Positions 34,775 through 42,784 of a DNA stretch of 64,000 nucleotides are shown here, piece by piece. The stretch is from Acinetobacter seifertii (GTDB lineage: Bacteria > Pseudomonadota > Gammaproteobacteria > Pseudomonadales > Moraxellaceae), in assembly GCF_000368065.1 (NCBI RefSeq), contig NZ_KB851200.1:511827-575826 (forward strand). The letters are read 5' to 3'. How positions within the stretch are numbered: position 1 is the stretch's first letter; each line of letters starts with the position of its first letter. The notes under the pieces were generated by a model. The model worked only from the letters and a program-made list of their open reading frames with translations. It had not been told where the DNA came from and searched no databases. A program made the position numbers and the translations under genes.

Positions 34775-36235
34775 ATGGTGCCATTTGATTTTTCGAACTT
34801 ATCTCCTCAAGTTGTTTGGCAGCATTTTCAAACACTTTGCACTATTCCACGTCCCTCAAAGCACGAACAGCAGCTTCGTGAGTTTTTAAAAAACTGGGCT
34901 GAAAGTCGAAATTTAGAAACTTACGTAGATGAAGTTGGTAATTTAATTATCCGTAAGAATGCGACTGCGGGTAAAGAACATGTGTCTGGCGTTATTCTTC
35001 AAGGCCACTTAGATATGGTCACACAAGCCAACACTGGCACAGTACACGATTTCCTTAAAGACCCAATTCGTCCAATCCTTGAAGATGGCTGGTTAATTGC
35101 TAAAGATACTACTTTAGGTGCCGATAATGGCATTGGTGTAGCCTTAGCTTTAGCTGTATTAGATTCAAATGATATTGCTCATGGGCCAATTGAAGTTCTC
35201 TTAACAGTCGATGAAGAAGCAGGCATGAGTGGTGCACGGCTTTTACAGGCAGGTGTACTAAAAGGAAAATGGTTATTTAATATTGATACGGAAGAATGGG
35301 GCGAGTTATATCTCGGATGTGCTGGCAGTATTGATGTTGAAGTAGAACAATCACTCACGTATGAACCAATTTCTGAAAATTTGACGGTTGTAAATATTCA
35401 GGTAGCTGGTCTTAAAGGTGGTCACTCTGGCGTAGATATTCATTTAGGACGTGGCAATGCTAACGTTATTTTGGCTCGCTTTTTAAATCAATATTTAGGC
35501 TCACTTGGTGGGCATCTTGTTGAGTTTACAGGTGGTACGGCCCGTAATGCTTTACCGAGAGAAGCTGTAGCGACTATTGCAATTTCATCTAACCAATTGC
35601 CTAAATTAGAAAAATTACTCGATGAATATCAAACAGCATGGAAAAAACAGCTACAAGGTATTGATGACAATCTGCAATTAATTATTCAGCCTACTAGCGT
35701 TGAAGTGACCGAAGTGATTGCTCAACAACAGCAAAACGAGTGGTTACAAGCTTTAGCAACAAGTCCTTATGGCGTTGCAAGTATGAGTCAAGCTTTACCA
35801 GACGTAGTTGAAACTTCAAATAATATTGGAGTGGTGAGACTAAATAGAGAAGGCGGAAAAGCTGTTTTAATGGTTCGCTCAATGGTGAACCAAGAAGCTC
35901 AAGATTTTGCAGAAAAAATTCAGGCGCATTTTCGTCAATTTTATATCGCCTCTATACTCACACCATTAGTTTCAGGTTGGACACCAAATCCTGACTCGGC
36001 TGCTTTAAAGTGCTTACAGCAGGCCTATCAAAAGGCATTTAACATTGAGCCAAATCTTAAAGTGATTCATGCAGGCTTGGAGTGTGGAATTATTGCCGAG
36101 CATTATCCACATTTACAGATGGTTTCGTTTGGCCCGGATATTCAAGGTGCGCATGCGCCGGGTGAGCGAGTAAAAGTAGAGACCGTAGATAAATGTTGGA
36201 AGTTATTGGTAACCGCTTTGGCATCTGTAGAGTAA
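34775..36235 (+). CDS. pepD: Cytosol non-specific dipeptidase (aminoacyl-histidine dipeptidase)
   Basis: This M20-type zinc peptidase has 486 residues. Metal-site motifs are ILQGHLDMVTQ (His and Asp), TTLGADNGIGVALALAV, DEEAGMSGARLLQ (catalytic Glu pair) and NIDTEEWGELYLGCAGS, with HAGLECGII and GPDIQGAHAPGERV near the C-terminus. Length and order match PepD of other proteobacteria. It cleaves Xaa-His and other dipeptides in the cytosol. It converges with rtcA at a shared hairpin. Confidence 0.93.
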   Translation: MVPFDFSNLSPQVVWQHFQTLCTIPRPSKHEQQLREFLKNWAESRNLETYVDEVGNLIIRKNATAGKEHVSGVILQGHLDMVTQANTGTVHDFLKDPIRPILEDGWLIAKDTTLGADNGIGVALALAVLDSNDIAHGPIEVLLTVDEEAGMSGARLLQAGVLKGKWLFNIDTEEWGELYLGCAGSIDVEVEQSLTYEPISENLTVVNIQVAGLKGGHSGVDIHLGRGNANVILARFLNQYLGSLGGHLVEFTGGTARNALPREAVATIAISSNQLPKLEKLLDEYQTAWKKQLQGIDDNLQLIIQPTSVEVTEVIAQQQQNEWLQALATSPYGVASMSQALPDVVETSNNIGVVRLNREGGKAVLMVRSMVNQEAQDFAEKIQAHFRQFYIASILTPLVSGWTPNPDSAALKCLQQAYQKAFNIEPNLKVIHAGLECGIIAEHYPHLQMVSFGPDIQGAHAPGERVKVETVDKCWKLLVTALASVE

Positions 36236-36248
36236 TTTTTTAAGAAAT

Positions 36249-36272
36249 AAGAAGCTCAGTTATGAGCTTCTT
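36249..36272. terminator. Hairpin between pepD and rtcA
   Basis: AAGAAGCTCA pairs perfectly over 10 bp with TGAGCTTCTT around GTTA. It overlaps the rtcA stop and lies 13 bp after that of pepD. On the minus strand it is followed by ATTTCTTAAAAAATT, a weak tract. Confidence 0.65.
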
Positions 36273-37317
36273 AAACTTTAACCTTTACGTGAAAATGATC
36301 TGGACTTAACTCGATAAATTCGATTTCACAATCAATAAATTTTTCAATCATGTCTGCTTGAGTACGAGTGTGCTCGCTAATACATTGTGCGGTGAATTCA
36401 CCACCTTGACCTAAAGCTAAAGGTAGAAGCAATTGATCTGCCAAATATTCATCTACAACAGCCTGCGAAGATAAATATAGCTTTACATCTTTTGCTAAAT
36501 GATCAGCTATTTGCTCTGCACTTTTGCTCTTCTCACCTAAGGCTGTAAATAGTTGGCTGTGATATTGATAAGTAACTTTCACATATACTGTATTGCCTTG
36601 GCTAATTCCATTTAAATGAAATTGCTGCTGAGAGCTTAAGTTTAGCTTTTTACTTAATGTGGTTAATTCGCGTTGTGCAATTTGTGCTTCTTCTGAAAGA
36701 TTTAATACTGCTGCAAAAGCCTCATTGCTTTGTAAAACACCACGATCTAATAAATTTAGCTTGTTTCGATTTTGCCATGGCTGAATGGTAACTTGAATTT
36801 CACCCGCACCAATTGGAAAGAAGCCAGCTTTATTTAATTTAAAATCTACGTTAATTCCAATCTTCGCTAGAGCAGGTAAAAAGCAATGTTCAATAAAATC
36901 TGCTGTTGGTGCAAGTGGATTATGTGTACCGCCTGAAATGGTGAGTTCGCTAGCTTCATTTTGTAATAACAAAACAGGTAGAAGCGTTTGTAAAACCAGT
37001 GTTGTACTACCGGCTGAACCAATTTGAAATTGATATTTACCACTTCGAACATGCTGAGGTGCGAAATATAAACGCTGGCTATGTAATTCAGCGCCTTCCA
37101 CATAAGCTTGGCTAATTTGTTGAGATGCCTGTACACAAACTAAATGTTGACGCATTAGCCCAGGTTTTTTACGTCCTGCACGTATATTAATTAATTCAAA
37201 CGGTTGGCTTGTAATCATTGAAAGCGCAAGGGCAGTTCTTAAAATCTGTCCACCACCTTCACCTTGTGAACCATCAATTTGAATGGCTTTTGGCATATTT
37301 GCCAAAACTGTATTCAC
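36271..37317 (-). CDS. rtcA: RNA 3'-terminal phosphate cyclase
   Basis: This enzyme of 348 residues converts RNA 3'-phosphate ends to 2',3'-cyclic phosphates using ATP through an RtcA-AMP intermediate. Conserved blocks are IDGSQGEGGGQILRTALALS near the start and GSAGSTTLVLQTLLP. A late block, CISEHTRTQADMIEKFID, contains the histidine expected to carry AMP. The GTG start at 37317 is preceded by AAGGA; an ATG seven codons later is possible. It is last in the RNA-repair operon, after a 259-bp non-coding interval with structure. Confidence 0.92.
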   Translation of the reverse strand: MNTVLANMPKAIQIDGSQGEGGGQILRTALALSMITSQPFELINIRAGRKKPGLMRQHLVCVQASQQISQAYVEGAELHSQRLYFAPQHVRSGKYQFQIGSAGSTTLVLQTLLPVLLLQNEASELTISGGTHNPLAPTADFIEHCFLPALAKIGINVDFKLNKAGFFPIGAGEIQVTIQPWQNRNKLNLLDRGVLQSNEAFAAVLNLSEEAQIAQRELTTLSKKLNLSSQQQFHLNGISQGNTVYVKVTYQYHSQLFTALGEKSKSAEQIADHLAKDVKLYLSSQAVVDEYLADQLLLPLALGQGGEFTAQCISEHTRTQADMIEKFIDCEIEFIELSPDHFHVKVKV

Positions 37318-37320
37318 TTC

Positions 37321-37574
37321 TATTTTCCTTATTTTCTAATTTAATGAACATACTGTCAGTACATGGTAATGCGAAGTAACGCGTGACTTTGCTTTTGACA
37401 AAGGTTTGCTAGGTGCATAGTGCTGAGCCTGATAAGTGAATATCGATGCACGGCTCACATGCTGCCATAGCCGCCTGAATTATTTTCAATCCCTCAGATC
37501 GGAGTAATGTAGGATCTTGTACTCGCCCAGTATGTCCAAACTTTGATTGTGAAAATGATTTCACAAAATTCATT
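37321..37574 (-). ncRNA. Candidate structured RNA in the RNA-repair operon
   Basis: This non-coding interval lies between the DIP1984 gene and rtcA, in an otherwise tightly packed operon. Visible pairings (plus coordinates) are TTGTGAAA/TTTCACAA at 37547-37566; GAGTA/TACTC at 37502-37524, with alternative AGATC/GATCT; GGCT/AGCC at 37452-37472; CTTTG/CAAAG at 37387-37403. GTGCAT (37413-37418) with ATGCAC (37446-37451), plus GAGCC (37425-37429) with GGCTC (37452-37456), would form an H-type pseudoknot with abutting stems. No complete tRNA cloverleaf is seen. Bacterial RNA-repair operons elsewhere encode Y-like or tRNA-like RNAs, so an analogous RNA is plausible but unproven. Confidence 0.5.
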
Positions 37575-37576
37575 GT

Positions 37577-38035
37577 TTAATCGATTAGATCAATTTGCCA
37601 ATTAGCAGCCTGAATTTTTACGTTTAAGTCTCGTAGTTTCGCACTAATATCATCCGCCTGCTTTTGTAAGTTAGAAACAGGAATGACTTTCTTCCACTTA
37701 ATTTCACGTGAGCTATAACGATCAGGTTCTCGATGTGTATTGGCAATTGCATCGATTAAAATCTTATGCTGTTCAGCATAATTATCGCGCAAGCTTAATA
37801 GAGACAATAATACTCTGCCATCTTCCAGTTTTGCTTGTGCATTGGTCAAATGAATACGACAAATCAATTGATTGCTTTCCTGAGTTAAAGCAAATATCTG
37901 TTTGATCAGTTCATTTGGATCTTCACTAGGTTCATCACCGTCTTGTACCAATACATTGGCATTAATTCGTTGTTTTAACGAAGCAAGCTTTTTTTGTTGA
38001 TCGCTTCGAAGTAAAAGTGCTTCTGCGAGTTTCAT
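37577..38035 (-). CDS. DIP1984 family protein (septicolysin-like)
   Basis: This protein of 152 residues is almost all helix with coiled-coil character. MKLAEALLLRSDQQKKLASL at the start and EDPNELIKQIFALTQESNQL with ICRIHLTN in the middle are the family signature; the C-terminus is NVKIQAANWQIDL. The family is widespread but lacks an agreed function; the septicolysin name reflects an old cytolysin annotation and should not be taken as evidence of toxicity. It lies in the rtcB-rtcA operon 20 bp after the preceding gene, suggesting a role in RNA repair or damage sensing. That role is inference. Confidence 0.78.
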   Translation of the reverse strand: MKLAEALLLRSDQQKKLASLKQRINANVLVQDGDEPSEDPNELIKQIFALTQESNQLICRIHLTNAQAKLEDGRVLLSLLSLRDNYAEQHKILIDAIANTHREPDRYSSREIKWKKVIPVSNLQKQADDISAKLRDLNVKIQAANWQIDLID

Positions 38036-38055
38036 TTTATTTACCCGTATCAGTT

Positions 38056-38556
38056 TTAAGTGTTGGCTTCAAAAGTAACCAGAATTTCTGCATCTTTACC
38101 TTGGAGGTAAAGATGCTGCCAATGTTGGAGATACTTCGGAAGGTATTTATTTGGTGGTCTTATATAGCCCTGTTGGGAATCTTTTAATTCTCCGATTAGA
38201 CCTTCAATATATGATTTTAAATAAACTGCAATTACCGTGAATTGCTTATCACTTAACGTGGAAAATAGATTTTTACGAAAAAAGTAATCTATTGTTTCAG
38301 TGGGTGTTCCTATACTTTTCATTTGAAATTGCCAGTCTACAAATTGTGGATCATCACACATTTTCTTCATGCTTCTCCAAATGGATTTAGAAGTAAAGAA
38401 TTGCTTGAAGTTCTCATAAATTGGCATATTTTCATTGAAATTTAATAGTTCTATATAACAGTCAAATTGTGGTTGAAATGCTGGATCTAAAGCATTTGCT
38501 GTTATACATATCCCTTCTAAAATGTGATTGAATTTTTCTATATCTATATTTTGCAT
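38056..38556 (-). CDS. Unrecognised protein encoded between rtcB and DIP1984
   Basis: This protein of 166 residues starts 4 bp after the rtcB stop, with AAGGG about 9 bases upstream of the ATG. It begins MQNIDIEKFNHILEGICITA, has aromatic-rich helices (YENFKQFFTSKSIWRSMKKM, PTETIDYFFRKNLFSTLSDK) and ends QHWQHLYLQGKDAEILVTF. No signal peptide or membrane segment is visible. I recognise no domain. The central FTVIAVYLKSYIEGLIGEL stretch is a hydrophobic helix that could form a packing core. Tight coupling to rtcB suggests a cofactor or substrate-selecting partner. Confidence 0.7.
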   Translation of the reverse strand: MQNIDIEKFNHILEGICITANALDPAFQPQFDCYIELLNFNENMPIYENFKQFFTSKSIWRSMKKMCDDPQFVDWQFQMKSIGTPTETIDYFFRKNLFSTLSDKQFTVIAVYLKSYIEGLIGELKDSQQGYIRPPNKYLPKYLQHWQHLYLQGKDAEILVTFEANT

Positions 38557-38560
38557 AGCA

Positions 38561-39829
38561 TTAACCCTTCACACACACCACTTGTCTTAATGTATAAACC
38601 ACTTCAACCAAATCGCTTTGGGCTTTCATTACATCTTCAATTGGTTTATATGCCGATGGAATTTCATCAATAACTGCTGCATCTTTACGGCATTCCACAC
38701 CTTCAGTTTGTGCAATCTGATCTTCTACGGTAAAACGTCGTTTTGCTTCAGTACGGCTCATAACACGGCCAGCACCATGAGAACATGAACAGAAAGATTC
38801 CTGATTTCCAAGTCCACGTACAATAAACGACTTCGCACCCATTGAACCTGGAATAATTCCGTATTCACCTAGACGCGCACGGACTGCACCTTTACGAGTG
38901 ACCATTACTTCTTCACCGTAATGTTCTTCCTTTTCCACATAGTTATGGTGACAGTTCACTGCTTCCAAACGTGCCTGAAAAGGCTTTGGTACAATCGTAG
39001 CCAAGGCTTTAATCGCAGATTGCATCATGATTTCTCGGTTCTTCATCGCAAAGCGTTGAGCCCAACCTACAGCAAACCAGTAATCATCAAAGTGTTCAGT
39101 TCCTTCTACTAGGTATGCTAAATCTTTATTTGGCAAATTAATGAAATGCTTCTGCATGTCTTTACGGGCAAGTTCGATAAAATGATTACCGATAGCATTT
39201 CCTACACCACGAGAACCTGAGTGCAACATAATCCAAACATGATCATGCTCATCTAAACAGATTTCGACAAAGTGGTTTCCAGTACCTAAAGTCCCCAAAT
39301 GTTTGCGGTTATTGGTGTTTTTCAAGCGTGGATGTTTTGCACAAATGTATTCAAAATCTGCAACCAGATCGATCCAAGCTTGATCTACCATTTCTGGTGG
39401 AGTTTCCCATGAACCACGATCACGTCCGCGCTTAGTCATTCCATGGGGAATTAATCGCTCAAGTTCAGTACGTAGAGCATGTAAGTTATCTGGTAAATCT
39501 GAAGCAGTTAAGCTTGTACGGGTTGCCATCATTCCACAACCAATATCTACACCCACAGCAGCAGGAATAATTGCCCCTTTGCTTGGAATCACGCTACCAA
39601 TAGTTGCTCCTAAACCGAAGTGTACATCTGGCATTACAGCCATCCATTTATAAATAAAAGGCATTTGTGCTGTTTGTAATAATTGTTGTTTTGAGTTGTC
39701 ATCAACAAGCACGCCTTTAGTCCACATTTTGACTGGCATACTTTTTTCATTTTGCAGAACTTCATAAGAACGTTGTTGCTGCTTTTGTTCAAACTGAGCT
39801 TGTTGGTTAATTTCTTCAATGACAGACAT
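38561..39829 (-). CDS. rtcB: RNA-splicing ligase RtcB
   Basis: This ligase of 422 residues joins RNA 2',3'-cyclic phosphate or 3'-phosphate ends to 5'-OH ends using GTP and manganese. Motifs are MPVKMWTKGV, MPDVHFGLGATIGSVIPSKG, VGVDIGCGMMA (metal Asp and Cys), GTLGTGNHFVEICLDE (metal His), HSGSRGVGN, CHHNYV, GSMGAKSFIVRGLGN and CSCSHGAGRVMSR, which holds the histidine that is guanylylated. The N-terminus has about 15 more residues than the E. coli enzyme (EEINQQAQFEQKQQQRSYE), Gln-rich. It is first in a sigma-54 operon. Confidence 0.95.
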   Translation of the reverse strand: MSVIEEINQQAQFEQKQQQRSYEVLQNEKSMPVKMWTKGVLVDDNSKQQLLQTAQMPFIYKWMAVMPDVHFGLGATIGSVIPSKGAIIPAAVGVDIGCGMMATRTSLTASDLPDNLHALRTELERLIPHGMTKRGRDRGSWETPPEMVDQAWIDLVADFEYICAKHPRLKNTNNRKHLGTLGTGNHFVEICLDEHDHVWIMLHSGSRGVGNAIGNHFIELARKDMQKHFINLPNKDLAYLVEGTEHFDDYWFAVGWAQRFAMKNREIMMQSAIKALATIVPKPFQARLEAVNCHHNYVEKEEHYGEEVMVTRKGAVRARLGEYGIIPGSMGAKSFIVRGLGNQESFCSCSHGAGRVMSRTEAKRRFTVEDQIAQTEGVECRKDAAVIDEIPSAYKPIEDVMKAQSDLVEVVYTLRQVVCVKG

Positions 39830-39847
39830 TTTCTTTTCCTTTCAAAG

Positions 39848-39874
39848 CCTGCCTGCCAAGCGTTTGCAGGCAGG
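39848..39874 (-). promoter_or_regulatory. GC-rich hairpin in the rtcB 5' leader
   Basis: CCTGCCTGC pairs perfectly over 9 bp with GCAGGCAGG around a 9-nt loop. It lies between the predicted start of transcription and the rtcB ribosome site (AAGGAAAAG, just after the stem). It is by far the most stable local structure in the interval. No T run follows, so it is not a terminator. A role in RNA stability or translation is inference. Confidence 0.7.
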
Positions 39875-39915
39875 TGTTATTCACAATATCCGAATGATGT
39901 TGTGTGCTTTGTACT

Positions 39916-39934
39916 ATTGCACTGAGTGTGCCAA
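39916..39934 (-). promoter_or_regulatory. Sigma-54 promoter (-24/-12) of the rtcB operon
   Basis: On the minus strand the sequence reads TTGGCACACTCAGTGCAAT. TGGCAC supplies the -24 GG and GTGC the -12 GC with the correct 12-bp offset between the two dinucleotides. The consensus is TGGCAC-N5-TTGC, so only minor positions differ. Transcription would start near 39907 and give a leader of about 75 nt. RtcR, encoded 1.2 kb away, is the expected activator. Confidence 0.85.
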
Positions 39935-40037
39935 CTTTTAAAAATATACTTAATTAAAAATATAAGTTATTGAAAATAATATATAAAAACAATTGTTATT
40001 TCTGCGCAACTAATTTCTGTTGGAAATTTTAATATTT

Positions 40038-40071
40038 AAAAGATATCTAAAAGTATATTTAAATATCTTTT
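40038..40071 (-). promoter_or_regulatory. AT-only inverted repeat upstream of the sigma-54 promoter
   Basis: AAAAGATAT and ATATCTTTT form a perfect 9-bp inverted repeat separated by 16 bp. It begins about 105 bp upstream of the -24 box, a normal distance for an enhancer bound by a sigma-54 activator such as RtcR. It also lies 13 bp after the RNase Z stop, so it could instead be an RNA 3' structure for that gene. Confidence 0.4.
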
Positions 40072-40084
40072 TGGATATATGTAT

Positions 40085-41059
40085 TTAATGTGTCTTCCCG
40101 TTTTTATCGACTTTTAAAAGCTGTCCAGCTTCATTTAAAGTAAATTCATCAAAATCATTTGCTAAATAAAAATGACCTTTATAAAACTGGCGAACTTCTT
40201 CAGTAATAGCTTGTTGCCCAGCTTTATCCTGATGTCGGGGGCTAAAATGCGTTAGAATTAAATTGCTTAAAGATTGCTCTTCTGCAAATTCAGCCACCAT
40301 TTTTGCTGAGCTATGCATTGGACCTTTGCCGACTTTATCTAAAACCGTTTGTAAGTATGTGGACTCATGAATAAGGAGTTGAGCATCTTTGCAAGCGTCA
40401 GCTAATAGTTCTGGTTGGTCATTATCACCACCTATAATTGCATGAACTTGTTGATTTTGAATTTTGATAAAGTCTTGAGCTTTTAATGTTTGTCCTTCAA
40501 ATTCAATATTGTAGCCTCGTTTCAAATGGCCCCACATATCGCCTTGAGGTACGCCAAGTTGAGTTAGAGCTTGGGTATCTAACTTCTTATGAATAGATTT
40601 GATATAAATGCTAAAAGCAAAACTTGGAACACGATGGCTTAGAGGGTGTGCTTGAACAATGAATTCGTCAGTGATTTGTTGTGGCTGCGTTGCTTCATTC
40701 ACATCAATAAATTGAAGGGAATAGGGTAAATGTAAATCTGTAAGTTCGGCAGTGATTTCAAACCATTGCTGAATTTCTTTCGGTGCAATCACGATTAAGG
40801 GTTTGCTACGGGCATTCATGCCTGCACTTGCTAATAAACCAACTAGACCATAACAATGGTCGCCGTGAACATGTGTAATACAAATGGCAACTAGGTTTTG
40901 TAGTGAAAGTTTAGCTTGTTGAATACGGTGCTGTGTCCCTTCGCCAGCATCAATTAAAATCCAGTCCTTATTTTTGCTGTTACGAACTGCTAATCCTGAA
41001 ACATTACGCGTCAGGGTCGGTACACCTGAAGATGTGCCTAAAAAAGTAAAATGAAGCAT
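40085..41059 (-). CDS. rnz: Ribonuclease Z
   Basis: This metallo-beta-lactamase-fold nuclease of 324 residues removes 3' trailers from tRNA precursors. The start MLHFTFLGTSSGVPTLTRN is typical. Zinc ligands are in ICITHVHGDHCYGLVGLL, with others in HPLSHRVPSFAF, GGDNDQPELL, HESTYL and LTHFSPRH. Length matches the short bacterial form. It is divergent from rtcR with a 67-bp gap and upstream of, but not driven by, the rtcB sigma-54 promoter. Its place inside an RNA-repair locus is striking. Confidence 0.92.
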   Translation of the reverse strand: MLHFTFLGTSSGVPTLTRNVSGLAVRNSKNKDWILIDAGEGTQHRIQQAKLSLQNLVAICITHVHGDHCYGLVGLLASAGMNARSKPLIVIAPKEIQQWFEITAELTDLHLPYSLQFIDVNEATQPQQITDEFIVQAHPLSHRVPSFAFSIYIKSIHKKLDTQALTQLGVPQGDMWGHLKRGYNIEFEGQTLKAQDFIKIQNQQVHAIIGGDNDQPELLADACKDAQLLIHESTYLQTVLDKVGKGPMHSSAKMVAEFAEEQSLSNLILTHFSPRHQDKAGQQAITEEVRQFYKGHFYLANDFDEFTLNEAGQLLKVDKNGKTH

Positions 41060-41126
41060 ATTCTTGGAATTTTTTGGTCAAATGCGTATTGTATATTATA
41101 GACACTTATAAAATTTTATAGAAATT

Positions 41127-42725
41127 ATGGCGGATACAAAGAAAACAGTTGTTATTGGCTTTGTCGGTTCTACACTTGATCAGGGGAGAAGGCCAGATCG
41201 CTGGCAGCGTTGGCGTCCTACACTTAGCCTGTTAATGCATGAAGATTTGCTTGTAGATGAATTGGTACTTTTACATGATCGACAACATCATAATTTAGTT
41301 AAATCTATAGCAGCAGATGCTAAAGAAATCTCTCCACAAACTGAGGTTTCTGGACATAAGGTAAGTATTAAAGATCCTTGGGATTTTGCTGAAGTTTATG
41401 GTGCACTCTATGACTTTGTAAAAACCTATCCGTTTGATGTCGAAAAAAATAACTATTTACTGCATATCACGACAGGAACGCATGTTGCTCAAATTTGTTG
41501 GTACTTATTGGTAGATGCACATTATTTGCCAGCTCAACTCATTCAAAGTTCACCTAATCAACACAAGACATCAGAAGGTGAATATAGAATTATTGATCTG
41601 GACTTATCTCGATACGATGTTTTAAAACAACGCTTCGATGATGAGCAAAAGCAAAATTGGCAACAACTTAAAGCCAATATTTCTACTCATAATAAAGCGT
41701 TTAATCAGCTTATTGAGGAGGTTGAATTAGTTGCAACCCGCTCTAGTGCACCTATTTTAATTATGGGGGCAACAGGGGTTGGTAAGTCTCATTTGGCAAA
41801 ACAAATTTTTCAGTTAAAGAAAGATAAATTTCAATTAAGCGGCCGTTTTATTGATGTTAACTGTGCAACCTTGCGTGGTGATAGTGCCATGTCGACCTTA
41901 TTTGGTCATATAAAAGGTGCATTTACAGGCGCAGCTGCATCTCGTGCTGGTTTATTAAAAAGTGCTGACCAAGGCATTTTATTTTTAGATGAAATTGGTG
42001 AATTGGGACTTGATGAACAAGCTATGCTGCTAAAAGCGCTAGAAGACAAAAGCTTTTTTCCTGTTGGAAGTGATAAGGAAATTCAGGCCGATTTTCAGCT
42101 AATAGCGGGTACTAACCGTGATTTGCGTAATGAAGTTCAAGCTGGCCGATTTCGTGAAGATTTATGGGCTCGTTTGAATACGTGGACATTCTTTTTACCT
42201 AATTTAAAAGATCGTGTAGAGGATATTGCACCCAATATTGATTTTGAGTTACAGCGTTTTGCTGCAATTCATCAAAGACAATTACGTTTTCAACGTGAGG
42301 CATTAGAAACATATTTAAAGTTTGCTAAATCGGCAGATGCATCATGGCAAGGAAATTTTAGAGATTTAGCAGCGAGCGTAACTCGTTTAGCAACTTTATC
42401 TCAAGGTGAGTTAATTCGTCGTGAAGCTGTAGAAAAAGAAATTGAGCGCCTAAGGCAACTTTGGCTTATTCAGGGTGAATCTTACAATGGTAAAAATACA
42501 GATATTTTGTTGAACTATTTGAGTCCTGAGCAGCTAGAACAAATAGATGAATTTGATCAGATTCAATTACGAGGTGTGCTCAAAGTCTGTGAAAATTCAA
42601 AATCAATGGCAGAGGCGGGAAGACAACTCTTTTCAGTATCTCGCCAACAACGTAATACAACAAATGATAGCGACCGAGTAAAAAAATATTTGGCACGTTT
42701 TGGGTTAAGTTGGAATAATTTTTAG
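41127..42725 (+). CDS. rtcR: Sigma-54 activator RtcR
   Basis: This activator has 532 residues. The N-terminal RtcR domain (CARF-like) covers about 1-180 (IGFVGSTLDQGRRPDRWQRW and LHITTGTHVAQICWYLLVDA). An AAA+ domain follows with Walker A GATGVGKSHLA, the sigma-54 contact loop GAFTGA, Walker B GILFLDEIGEL and arginine-finger region FREDLWARLN. A Fis-like helix-turn-helix lies near the end (CENSKSMAEAGRQLFSVSRQ). By family knowledge RNA fragments or cyclic-phosphate RNA relieve N-terminal repression and activate the rtcB operon. Confidence 0.95.
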   Translation: MADTKKTVVIGFVGSTLDQGRRPDRWQRWRPTLSLLMHEDLLVDELVLLHDRQHHNLVKSIAADAKEISPQTEVSGHKVSIKDPWDFAEVYGALYDFVKTYPFDVEKNNYLLHITTGTHVAQICWYLLVDAHYLPAQLIQSSPNQHKTSEGEYRIIDLDLSRYDVLKQRFDDEQKQNWQQLKANISTHNKAFNQLIEEVELVATRSSAPILIMGATGVGKSHLAKQIFQLKKDKFQLSGRFIDVNCATLRGDSAMSTLFGHIKGAFTGAAASRAGLLKSADQGILFLDEIGELGLDEQAMLLKALEDKSFFPVGSDKEIQADFQLIAGTNRDLRNEVQAGRFREDLWARLNTWTFFLPNLKDRVEDIAPNIDFELQRFAAIHQRQLRFQREALETYLKFAKSADASWQGNFRDLAASVTRLATLSQGELIRREAVEKEIERLRQLWLIQGESYNGKNTDILLNYLSPEQLEQIDEFDQIQLRGVLKVCENSKSMAEAGRQLFSVSRQQRNTTNDSDRVKKYLARFGLSWNNF

Positions 42726-42784
42726 CAGTTACTGTGCTTATGAAATGATGGACATAGACTCAATCTATGCCCATCAAATACACT

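Noticed and set aside
37321..37574. A canonical tRNA gene in the rtc operon
   Set aside because: No complete acceptor, anticodon and T-arm set and no GTTCGA-type T loop could be found; kept only as a structured-RNA candidate.
37577..38035. DIP1984/septicolysin protein as a secreted toxin
   Set aside because: No signal peptide or membrane-active segment is seen and the operon context points to RNA metabolism; the toxin label is historical.
42746..42774. Inverted repeat between rtcR and the hydrolase gene as a strong terminator
   Set aside because: The stem has a mismatch and no T run on either strand, so it is noted only as a weak hairpin.
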